This document shows, in pieces, positions 16,239 to 22,160 of a stretch of DNA of 26,683 nucleotides. Each line of letters begins with the position of its first letter. Position 1 is the first letter of the stretch. The notes under the pieces are model-generated. The model was given only the letters and a program-made list of their open reading frames with translations. It did not search any database and was not told the DNA's origin. The position numbers and the translations under genes are program-made. The DNA is from Candidatus Uhrbacteria bacterium (GTDB lineage: Bacteria; Patescibacteriota; Patescibacteriia; UBA9934), in the NCBI GenBank assembly GCA_003518105.1, contig DOZH01000001.1:37927-64609 (forward strand), read 5' to 3'.

Positions 16239-18212
16239 ATGGCTAATCGCTATCCGCACGAGCATGAGCAGGATGTCATCTATTTTGGCAAGACTAATTT
16301 TCGTAATGCCATGCGTAAGTTTGGTGTGAAGACGGATGATAGGCGTCGCCACATGTATATCATTGGGAAGACCGGCATGGGTAAGACGACCTTGCTCGAG
16401 AACATGATTCTCTCCGATATTTACGCCGGTCATGGCTGTTGTTATGTTGATCCGCACGGTGATACAGCGGAGAGATTGCTCGATTATATTCCGTCCTGGC
16501 GCATTAACGATGTAGTTTATTTTAACCCAGCGGATACTAATCATCCGATTGGTTTTAATATTCTAGAGAAGACAGAGAGCGCCGCTAAAATTGACGACTA
16601 TAACAGCAAAGTCATGTCGGCTTTGATGTCTATTTTTAAGAAGGTATGGGAAAACGTGTGGAGCGCCCGCATGGAATATATTTTGCAGAATACGATTTTG
16701 GCTTTGCTCGATACTCCAGGGACGACGTTGCTCGGCGTGAACCGTATGTTGTCCGACAAGGATTACCGTACTTCCATTATTCAGAACGTGCAGGACCCGG
16801 TGGTGCAGCAGTTTTGGTTGAAAGAATTTGCGGCCTACGACCAGAAGTTTGCGAGTGAAGCGGTAGCCCCAATTCAGAACAAGATTGGTCAGCTGTTGAC
16901 GAGTACGATTATGCGCAACATTGTGGCGCAGTCACGATCCGCTATCGACTTCCGCGAGATCATGGATAACCAGAAGATTCTGATTGTCAACTTGTCGAAG
17001 GGCTTGGTTGGTGAAGATGTGATGCGAATTTTGGGTGGAATGCTGGTGACTAAGCTGTACATGTCCGCTATGGAGCGTGTTAATGTGCCGGAGGAAGAGC
17101 GTCCAGACTTCTATCTATACGTCGACGAATTTCAGAACTTTGCGGTGGAATCATTCGCTGGCATTTTGTCTGAAGCGCGCAAATATCGCCTGAACTTGAT
17201 CATGGCGCACCAGTATATTTCGCAGCTCGATACTAAAGAAAGTACGGCTGTACGCGATGCTGTGTTTGGTAACGTGGGCAGCATGATTATGTTCCGCGTT
17301 GGTTCGCCGGATGCGGAGTTCTTGGAAAGTGAATTCATGCCACGTTTTTTGCCGGAAGATTTGATTAACCTGCCGAAGTATTCAATTTATCTTAAGCTGA
17401 TGGTGGACGGTATTACTAGCCAGCCATTTTCGGCGCAAACATTGCCAGCTATTTCGCAGAAGACTGGTAGTCGGGAGAAGGTGGTGGAACAGTCGCGCGA
17501 GAGGTTTGGTGGTAATCGTAAGACGATCGAAGAGCACGTCATGGTGTGGAGCGGTTTTGATCCGAACGTGAACGTGGCTGATCAGTTGAAGAAAGTCTCT
17601 GACCAAAAGAAGGAGGACAAGAAAGCTAGGTTCAGCCATGAGTACGAGTGCACCAGGTGTAAGAAAACTTTTGGTTTGCCGGTGGAACTTGATAGGTCGC
17701 GGCCAATTTACTGTGAGGAATGCCATCCGATTATCATGGAGGAGCGCAAAAATGGTAAGGGTAAGCAAGAGAAACGCGAAGAAGTGAAGCCTAAGGCTGC
17801 GTTGCCACCAAAGATTAGTGAAGGTGTGTCTGTGGCTCGTGAACCAATGGCAGTAATGAGCTTGGCTAAATTAGAGCCAGCTAGACGTGAACCAGCTAAA
17901 GTGACGGTGGCGCCAGTAGTGGTGGTGAAGCCTGTGATGCCTGTAGCAATCTCGGTAATGCCTGAGGTGAGAGCTGATGCCATGTTGAGTGCAACGACGG
18001 CGCCAGTTGTTAGACCAACCGCGCCAAGTGTGCAGGTGGCCGAAGGAGCTGCGCGAAGTCGGAATCGTCGCAAGCGGAATCGGGGAGGGAGTAGTGGAGG
18101 TTCGATGGGGGCAGCGAGTAATGCTGGCATAAATGAGCCAAAAGTGGTAAGCAGTGCGCCAAGCCCAGCAGTTCAAGTGATGCCTGGCGAAAGAATGAGT
18201 TTTGATAACTAA
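16239..18212 (+). CDS. VirD4/TraG/HerA-like ATPase with C-terminal zinc ribbon
   Basis: 657-residue P-loop ATPase of the FtsK/HerA/VirD4 superfamily. Walker A GKTGMGKT (43-50), VDPHGD (70-75), Walker B FYLYVDEFQNF (291-301), and the motif after it, LNLIMAHQYISQL (318-330), are typical of type IV secretion coupling proteins. It has no membrane helices of its own, so the upstream membrane protein probably anchors it. Residues 471-495 form a C-x2-C-x17-C-x2-C zinc ribbon, followed by a low-complexity tail (about 500-657) ending in basic RNRRKRNRGG and glycine/serine-rich sequence. It might move DNA or protein through the envelope, or process DNA. No relaxase or other secretion genes are seen here. 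Confidence 0.9.
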   Translation: MANRYPHEHEQDVIYFGKTNFRNAMRKFGVKTDDRRRHMYIIGKTGMGKTTLLENMILSDIYAGHGCCYVDPHGDTAERLLDYIPSWRINDVVYFNPADTNHPIGFNILEKTESAAKIDDYNSKVMSALMSIFKKVWENVWSARMEYILQNTILALLDTPGTTLLGVNRMLSDKDYRTSIIQNVQDPVVQQFWLKEFAAYDQKFASEAVAPIQNKIGQLLTSTIMRNIVAQSRSAIDFREIMDNQKILIVNLSKGLVGEDVMRILGGMLVTKLYMSAMERVNVPEEERPDFYLYVDEFQNFAVESFAGILSEARKYRLNLIMAHQYISQLDTKESTAVRDAVFGNVGSMIMFRVGSPDAEFLESEFMPRFLPEDLINLPKYSIYLKLMVDGITSQPFSAQTLPAISQKTGSREKVVEQSRERFGGNRKTIEEHVMVWSGFDPNVNVADQLKKVSDQKKEDKKARFSHEYECTRCKKTFGLPVELDRSRPIYCEECHPIIMEERKNGKGKQEKREEVKPKAALPPKISEGVSVAREPMAVMSLAKLEPARREPAKVTVAPVVVVKPVMPVAISVMPEVRADAMLSATTAPVVRPTAPSVQVAEGAARSRNRRKRNRGGSSGGSMGAASNAGINEPKVVSSAPSPAVQVMPGERMSFDN

Positions 18213-18225
18213 TTTGTTGGGCAGT

Positions 18226-19092
18226 ATGTCGACTCCGTTGCAACGTGAAGCTGCCGTGTGGCAGGATATTGAATTGTTAGATTCGGGTGATAATGAGAAA
18301 TGTGAACGCTACGGCGACGTGGTGATGGTGCGGCCTGAACCGCAAGCTTTGTGGGCCAAGGCGGAGGCAGACGGCGGCGTGTGGAAGCGCGCTTGGGCGA
18401 CTTATACGAGAACTGGGCGTGAAGGCGAATGGGATATCGTTAGGCCACTGCCACCTTCTTGGACTGTCAGTTGGGAGGATTTGACGTTCCGTATTAGGAC
18501 GACGTCGTTTAAGCACACTGGACTTTTCCCTGAGCAAGCGAGTAACTGGAAATATTTGCGGAGCGTGATTAAGCCTGGCATGAAGATGCTGAACTTATTT
18601 GGTTACACTGGTGGCGCGTCATTAGCTGCAGCCTCGGCAGGAGCTGAGGTGGTGCACGTTGATGCGAGCAAGACGGCGGTAACATGGGTTAAGGAAAATA
18701 TTGAACTCTCTGGTTTGGCGTCAAGAACGGTGCGTTACATTACGGACGACGTCATGAAGTTTGTGGCGCGTGAAGTGCGGCGTGGCAATGTGTACGATTG
18801 TATTGTGATGGATCCGCCAGCTTTTGGCCGCGGACCAGAAGGGGAGTTGTGGAAGTTCGAGGAGCACTTGCCGGAACTGTTGGCGTTGTGCGGCCAGATT
18901 TTGAACAAGGAACACGGTTACTTGCTGGTGAATGCTTACTCGCTTGGTTATCCAGCGTTGGCGGTTGAGAACTTGATTAGGACAAGCGTGCCGTTTGCGA
19001 GAGAGTTTGCGGCGGTGGAATTGACGCTGCAAGAAACTACGTCCCGAGCTTTTGAATTGCCGACGGGAATTGTTATTCGAGCTAGTTGGTAG
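18226..19092 (+). CDS. Class I SAM-dependent methyltransferase, RlmI-like (COG1092 type)
   Basis: 288 residues. The Rossmann core shows motif I LNLFGYTGGASLAAASAGA (about 123-141), the acidic VDAS after the second strand, and the motif IV DPPAFGRGPEGELWKFEEH (about 198-216). The FKHTGLFPEQASNW segment before motif I matches the GLFLDQ region of the RlmI/RlmK family of rRNA cytosine and guanine methyltransferases. The N-terminal PUA domain of RlmI is absent. The exact substrate is unknown; rRNA is most likely. ATG 18226 lies 13 bases after the ATPase stop; an overlapping TTG at 18202 is possible but weaker. Confidence 0.85.
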   Translation: MSTPLQREAAVWQDIELLDSGDNEKCERYGDVVMVRPEPQALWAKAEADGGVWKRAWATYTRTGREGEWDIVRPLPPSWTVSWEDLTFRIRTTSFKHTGLFPEQASNWKYLRSVIKPGMKMLNLFGYTGGASLAAASAGAEVVHVDASKTAVTWVKENIELSGLASRTVRYITDDVMKFVAREVRRGNVYDCIVMDPPAFGRGPEGELWKFEEHLPELLALCGQILNKEHGYLLVNAYSLGYPALAVENLIRTSVPFAREFAAVELTLQETTSRAFELPTGIVIRASW

Positions 19093-19109
19093 GTGAAATA
19101 AAATTGCAG

Positions 19110-19137
19110 AACCCCCACACCGAAGTGCGGGGGTTCA
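19110..19137 (-). terminator. UUCG-capped terminator hairpin for the 66-aa gene
   Basis: On the minus strand, a 12-bp stem GAACCCCCGCAC / GTGTGGGGGTTC caps a TTCG tetraloop. One pair is G-U on the minus strand but A-C on the plus strand, which points to the minus-strand RNA as the functional one. It is followed by TGCAATTTTATTT. Confidence 0.75.
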
Positions 19138-19154
19138 GGGCCGAATAGGCGAGG

Positions 19155-19355
19155 CTAATCGACTAGGCGAAGATAGGTGCGAAGGGTGAACTTTCGGGCG
19201 ACGCGCTTGTCGCAGCCGTGGTCGAGCATGGCCTGGCGCCAGTTGGGGCCGTCGACCTGCGGCTTGTGGCTGGGTTTGTGTACTCGAGGGAGTACGATGG
19301 CCAGGAAGGCGAGAATCGAGATCCAGGCCGCTGCGTAGAGGTAATGGGGTCCCAT
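19155..19355 (-). CDS. Small single-pass membrane protein, own promoter and Shine-Dalgarno
   Basis: 66 residues beginning MGPHYLY, with one membrane helix (about 5-24, LYAAAWISILAFLAIVLP) and a basic tail of about 42 residues (KPSHKPQVDGPNWRQAML, KRVARKFTLRTYLRL). No known family. The ATG at 19355 is preferred over the longer open frame to 19421, because GGAG lies 5 bases before it and a consensus promoter sits at 19393-19421. Codons end in C or G more often than in neighbouring genes. It stands alone between the methyltransferase and the pseudouridine synthase, on the opposite strand. Reality is supported by promoter, ribosome site and terminator together, not by homology. Confidence 0.65.
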   Translation of the reverse strand: MGPHYLYAAAWISILAFLAIVLPRVHKPSHKPQVDGPNWRQAMLDHGCDKRVARKFTLRTYLRLVD

Positions 19356-19392
19356 GATGTCTCCAGGTTGGCGAAAGTTGCTGACGAGGTCT

Positions 19393-19421
19393 AGCATAGC
19401 AAAAAATAGCCCTTTTGTCAA
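19393..19421 (-). promoter_or_regulatory. Consensus promoter of the 66-aa gene
   Basis: Minus strand: perfect TTGACA (19421-19416), 17 bases, TATGCT (19398-19393). The start point would be near 19386, giving a leader of about 30 bases that contains the GGAG ribosome site. Confidence 0.8.
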
Positions 19422-19439
19422 GGTAATGAGGATTAAATA

Positions 19440-19467
19440 TTGCTAATTTTAGCAAATATGTTAGAGT
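19440..19467 (+). promoter_or_regulatory. Pseudouridine synthase promoter with inverted repeat
   Basis: TTGCTA (19440-19445), a 16-base spacer and extended -10 TGTTAGAGT (19459-19467), ending 8 bases before ATG 19476. An inverted repeat TTGCTAA-TT-TTAGCAA (19440-19455) covers the -35 box and much of the spacer, where a repressor could bind. Confidence 0.5.
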
Positions 19468-19475
19468 ACCGCGGT

Positions 19476-20147
19476 ATGGAAATTCTCTACGAAGACAATC
19501 ATTTGATTGCCGTGTCAAAGCCACACGGTATGTTGACGCAGGGCGATGATACGGGTGACACCTGTCTACTTGAGGAGGTGAGAAAGCTGATTAAAGACCG
19601 AGGCGTTAAGCCTGGCAATGTTTTCTTGGGTTTGTTGCATCGTTTAGATAGGCCGGTGGGTGGTGTCGTGCTGTTTGCTAAGACGAGTAAGGGCGCATCT
19701 CGTTTGAGTGATCAGATCAGAATGCGCCGCGTCGAGAAGATTTACTGGGCGGTGTGTGAAGGTTCGCCAGCGTCGGCGATGGGTGAAGTGGTGCAGTGGT
19801 TGGTGAAGGATGAGGCAACGAATACGGTGACGGCTTATGGCGAGGAAGTGCCAGGATCGGTTAAGGCGGAGTTGGGCTATCGCGTAAGACAAACGATCGG
19901 TGAGGGTAAAAATAAGCTGTCGCTCATGGAAATCAGGCCAAAGACTGGCCGGCCACACCAGATTCGTGTGGCGATGGGTACGCTCGGCATTCCGATTGTT
20001 GGTGATAAGAAGTACGGCGCGCAGCAGATGTTGGACGGTAATATTGCTTTGTTTGCCCGCAGTTTTGGTTTTGATCAGCCGGTGACGAAGAAGCGGGTAA
20101 TGGTCACGGCCGAGCCAACCTTGCCTATTTTCAAGCAGTTTGTATGA
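19476..20147 (+). CDS. RluA-family pseudouridine synthase
   Basis: 223 residues. RNA uridine-to-pseudouridine isomerase. The catalytic motif LLHRLDRPVGGVVLFAKTSKGAS (about 53-75) has the essential aspartate in HRLD; ENxxLIAVSKPHGM-like YEDNHLIAVSKPHGM lies near the N-terminus, and RPKTGRPHQIRVAMGTLGIPIVGDKKYG near the C-terminus. There is no S4 RNA-binding domain, as in RluA and TruC. The target (23S rRNA or tRNA) cannot be decided. ATG 19476 is chosen over the TTG at 19440, which lies inside the promoter. Its stop overlaps the mnmA start (ATGA), pairing two RNA-modification genes. Confidence 0.92.
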   Translation: MEILYEDNHLIAVSKPHGMLTQGDDTGDTCLLEEVRKLIKDRGVKPGNVFLGLLHRLDRPVGGVVLFAKTSKGASRLSDQIRMRRVEKIYWAVCEGSPASAMGEVVQWLVKDEATNTVTAYGEEVPGSVKAELGYRVRQTIGEGKNKLSLMEIRPKTGRPHQIRVAMGTLGIPIVGDKKYGAQQMLDGNIALFARSFGFDQPVTKKRVMVTAEPTLPIFKQFV

Positions 20148-21217
20148 AGTCCAGAGGCCGCGTATTAGTTGGTTTAAGTGGTGGCGTTGACTCGAGTGTC
20201 AGCGCTGCTTTGCTTTTGGCCGATGGCTACGAAGTGATTGGTGGTTTCATGAAGAACTGGAGTGACGGTACAATGGACGAGAGTTGTGGTTGGCGAGCAG
20301 AGCGACGTGATGCTATGGCCGTGGCGGCGAAACTTAGCATTCCGTTTCATACTTTTGATTTTGAGGACGAGTACCGGGCAAAGGTTTATGAGTACATGAT
20401 TGCGGAATATAAAGCTGGCCGGACCCCGAACCCGGATGTGTTGTGCAATAAGTACATGAAGTTTGATCTCTTTTTGCAAGAGGCGGATAAGTTGGCTTGT
20501 GAGTTTGTGGCGATGGGGCATTACGCTCGGGTGGTGCGCGATGAGGATGGAATGACGCATTTGCTGGCTGGCGTCGACCAGAACAAAGATCAGAGCTATT
20601 TTTTATGTCAGTTGACGCAGGCGCAACTGCAGCGAGCGTTGTTTCCGATAGGTGATTTAGAGAAGCCGGAAGTGCGTGAATTAGCCAAGAAGTATGACTT
20701 GGCGGTGGCAGACAAGAAGGACAGTCAGGGCATCTGCTTTGTGGGCCAGGTGGATATGGACGACTTTTTGCAGGCGCGCATTGAACCACATGCTGGCAAT
20801 ATTGTGACGACTGCTGGCGAGATAATCGGCCAGCACCACGGCTTTGAGTTTTACACGATTGGTCAGCGCGGTGGCTTGGGAATTGGTGGTGGCACGCCGT
20901 ATTATGTGGTGGAACGCAAGCCTGAGACTAATGAGGTAATTGTGGCAGTTGGTGAAGATGATCCGGCGTTGTACCGTTTGGTTTTGCGAGCGTCGAACGT
21001 GACAGAAACGATTGACGGGAATCTGCTAAAGTATTTGGATAAAAAAATAACGGGGCGCATTCGCTACCGTCAGCCGTTGGCTGCCTGCGTGGTGATCGAG
21101 ACTGAGCCTGGTGTGATTAACGTGGTTTTTGACGAGCCGCAACGGGCCGTAGCGCCAGGGCAGTTTATTGCTTTTTATGAGGGGGAGGAGTTATTGGGAT
21201 CGGCGGTTATCGAATAG
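20144..21217 (+). CDS. mnmA: tRNA-specific 2-thiouridylase MnmA
   Basis: ATP-dependent enzyme that thiolates U34 of tRNA Lys, Glu and Gln. Seen: PP-loop SGGVDSS (12-18), GRTPNPDVLCNKYMKF (92-107) with first catalytic Cys101, MGHYARV (124-130), KDQSYFL (148-154), KKDSQGICFVG (191-201) with the second catalytic Cys198, and the C-terminal beta-barrel domain (about 210-357). Length 357 residues, normal. It overlaps the pseudouridine synthase gene by 4 bases, so translation is coupled. A REP-like palindrome begins about 30 bases after the stop. Confidence 0.97.
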   Translation: MKSRGRVLVGLSGGVDSSVSAALLLADGYEVIGGFMKNWSDGTMDESCGWRAERRDAMAVAAKLSIPFHTFDFEDEYRAKVYEYMIAEYKAGRTPNPDVLCNKYMKFDLFLQEADKLACEFVAMGHYARVVRDEDGMTHLLAGVDQNKDQSYFLCQLTQAQLQRALFPIGDLEKPEVRELAKKYDLAVADKKDSQGICFVGQVDMDDFLQARIEPHAGNIVTTAGEIIGQHHGFEFYTIGQRGGLGIGGGTPYYVVERKPETNEVIVAVGEDDPALYRLVLRASNVTETIDGNLLKYLDKKITGRIRYRQPLAACVVIETEPGVINVVFDEPQRAVAPGQFIAFYEGEELLGSAVIE

Positions 21218-21248
21218 GCAGGGTTACCACGCCCAGCTGTATTCGTCT

Positions 21249-21300
21249 TTGCGAGCCACGTCGGTCGCGACCGACGTGGCGAGCGTCAGCGAAGCAATCT
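21249..21300. repeat. REP-like palindromic element
   Basis: A perfect 26-bp palindrome (21255-21280, arm GCCACGTCGGTCG) sits between TTGCGAG (21249-21255) and GCGAAGCAATCT (21289-21300). This border pair is typical of REP-type intergenic repeats found in many bacteria and often spread by REP-associated tyrosine transposases (IS200-like). No transposase gene is seen here, and I find no second copy in the window. Confidence 0.7.
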
Positions 21301-21541
21301 TGGCATGCATTCATTTCGGCCAAGGCTCGGGGACCATAGTTCGTCGGGTCCTGCCGCTTGGCCACCCTCCTGGGTACTCGACTCGCCGTTCCGTGCCCAG
21401 CAGGGGACCTGGCTCGCGTCATCCGACTAGAGGATATAGGCCTGCCCCTCGCTACTTGGCCTTTCTGGGCTCGCTCCTACAAGGCTCTGGCTCAAGAAAC
21501 GCGAGACGGCGGACACCCAGAGGATGTCCGCCGCACGACGG
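21301..21541. other. GC-rich, foldable intergenic DNA without a supported gene
   Basis: With the REP-like element this makes 324 bases without a supported gene. On the plus strand it can form GGCCAAG/CTTGGCC (21318-21324 with 21357-21363) enclosing GGACC/GGTCC (21331-21335 with 21347-21351), then CTGGGTAC/GTGCCCAG (21370-21377 with 21393-21400), and AGGGG/CCCCT (21402-21406 with 21444-21448). Open frames cross it, but none has a promoter, ribosome site or natural-looking protein. I do not recognise RNase P RNA, tmRNA, SRP RNA or a tRNA in it. Confidence 0.45.
21508..21532 (-). terminator. Hairpin after the 154-aa gene
   Basis: An 8-bp perfect stem GGCGGACA/TGTCCGCC with a 9-base loop, starting 10 bases after the stop on the minus strand. 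There is no clean T run after it, so termination is inferred from position. Confidence 0.5.
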
Positions 21542-22006
21542 TTACGAAGTTGTGGTTGACTTGCGCGCGAGGCGTGAGTCGATGACCAACATCATGTCGG
21601 TCAAATCGATCTTGGGTTCTTCGTCGATCCTAACGCCGGAGCCGAGGTGCTGCATCGCGACTTGGCGAGCTGCCAGGCGTTGCGTGGCGTCGAGCTCGAG
21701 GATGGCGGGTTGGCTACGAAGGGCACGCAGGACGGCGAGAGGGTGAAAGCTAGCGGCGTTGAAAAGTACTTGCTGTCGCTGCCAATCGTCTAACCGCTTG
21801 TAAGATGGTGCTCTGGGCTCGATAGCCGTTAAGGCTACCAACGGTCGGAACTCGGCGACCTGGCACAGGAAGTCCATCAATTTGGTCTGACTGGTCTTCA
21901 TCGTGTTCATGGCATGGTCAGCCGCAAACGCGAGAAGTAACGCCTCGTCTGCTTCGAGGATTAACTTTTTGTACTGGGGGTTGGGGATAGCGTGACCTGC
22001 GGTCAT
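21542..22006 (-). CDS. Uncharacterised 154-residue protein, own promoter and strong Shine-Dalgarno
   Basis: Mostly alpha-helical and soluble, rich in alanine and leucine (EADEALLLAFAADHAM, HPLAVLRALRSQPAILEL, QRLAARQVAM), with no cysteine cluster, membrane helix or recognised motif. The ATG at 22006 is preferred over the longer frame to 22078: AGGAGG lies 4 bases before it, and the longer version would reach almost to the -10 box. Codons end mainly in C (atc, gac, ctc, gtc), unlike the T- and G-ending codons of the core genes; part of this may be strand skew. It is a single-gene unit between mnmA and lepA. I do not recognise the family. Confidence 0.7.
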   Translation of the reverse strand: MTAGHAIPNPQYKKLILEADEALLLAFAADHAMNTMKTSQTKLMDFLCQVAEFRPLVALTAIEPRAPSYKRLDDWQRQQVLFNAASFHPLAVLRALRSQPAILELDATQRLAARQVAMQHLGSGVRIDEEPKIDLTDMMLVIDSRLARKSTTTS

Positions 22007-22080
22007 GGTGCCTCCTAATGGGCAGTTTGCGTATTTGTGGGCCAATCCCAGGTCGGAAGTCGACCAGTGGGAAAGCACGT

Positions 22081-22109
22081 ACTATAGACTATTTTTAGCA
22101 TTTTGTCAA
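22081..22109 (-). promoter_or_regulatory. Consensus promoter of the 154-aa gene
   Basis: Minus strand: perfect TTGACA (22109-22104), 17 bases, TATAGT (22086-22081). It is built like the promoters at 19393-19421 and 24440-24468. The leader would be about 65-70 bases and ends in the AGGAGG ribosome site. Confidence 0.82.
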
Positions 22110-22131
22110 CCAAAGTGGCTATAAATAGCGG

Positions 22132-22137
22132 TAAAAT
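22132..22137 (+). promoter_or_regulatory. -10 box of lepA
   Basis: TAAAAT. Transcription would start near 22144, about 17 bases before GTG 22161. GAGG (22152-22155) lies 5 bases before that GTG, so lepA, unlike most core genes here, has a plausible Shine-Dalgarno. Confidence 0.4.
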
Positions 22138-22160
22138 GGGCTTAAAGTGAAGAGGCGAGA

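Noticed and set aside
17708..18243. Several minus-strand open frames opposite the ATPase tail
   Set aside because: They mirror the low-complexity Ala/Pro/Val-rich tail and have no independent signals.
20144..20150. Recoded TGA (code 25)
   Set aside because: The TGA at the pseudouridine synthase end behaves as a normal stop in an ATGA overlap, and frames elsewhere do not need TGA readthrough.
21207..21422. Minus-strand 71-residue open frame downstream of mnmA
   Set aside because: No promoter or ribosome site, composition dominated by R, and it runs through the REP-like element.
21301..21541. RNase P RNA, tmRNA or SRP RNA in the GC-rich gap
   Set aside because: I looked for the conserved GAGGAAAGTCC, GGTTCGA-type and GGAAGCAGCC signatures on both strands and did not find them.
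21168..21746. Long plus-strand open frame across the mnmA end, the REP-like element and the 154-aa gene
   Set aside because: The protein is arginine-, serine- and proline-rich in the way of GC-rich shadow frames, crosses a palindrome and has no ribosome site.
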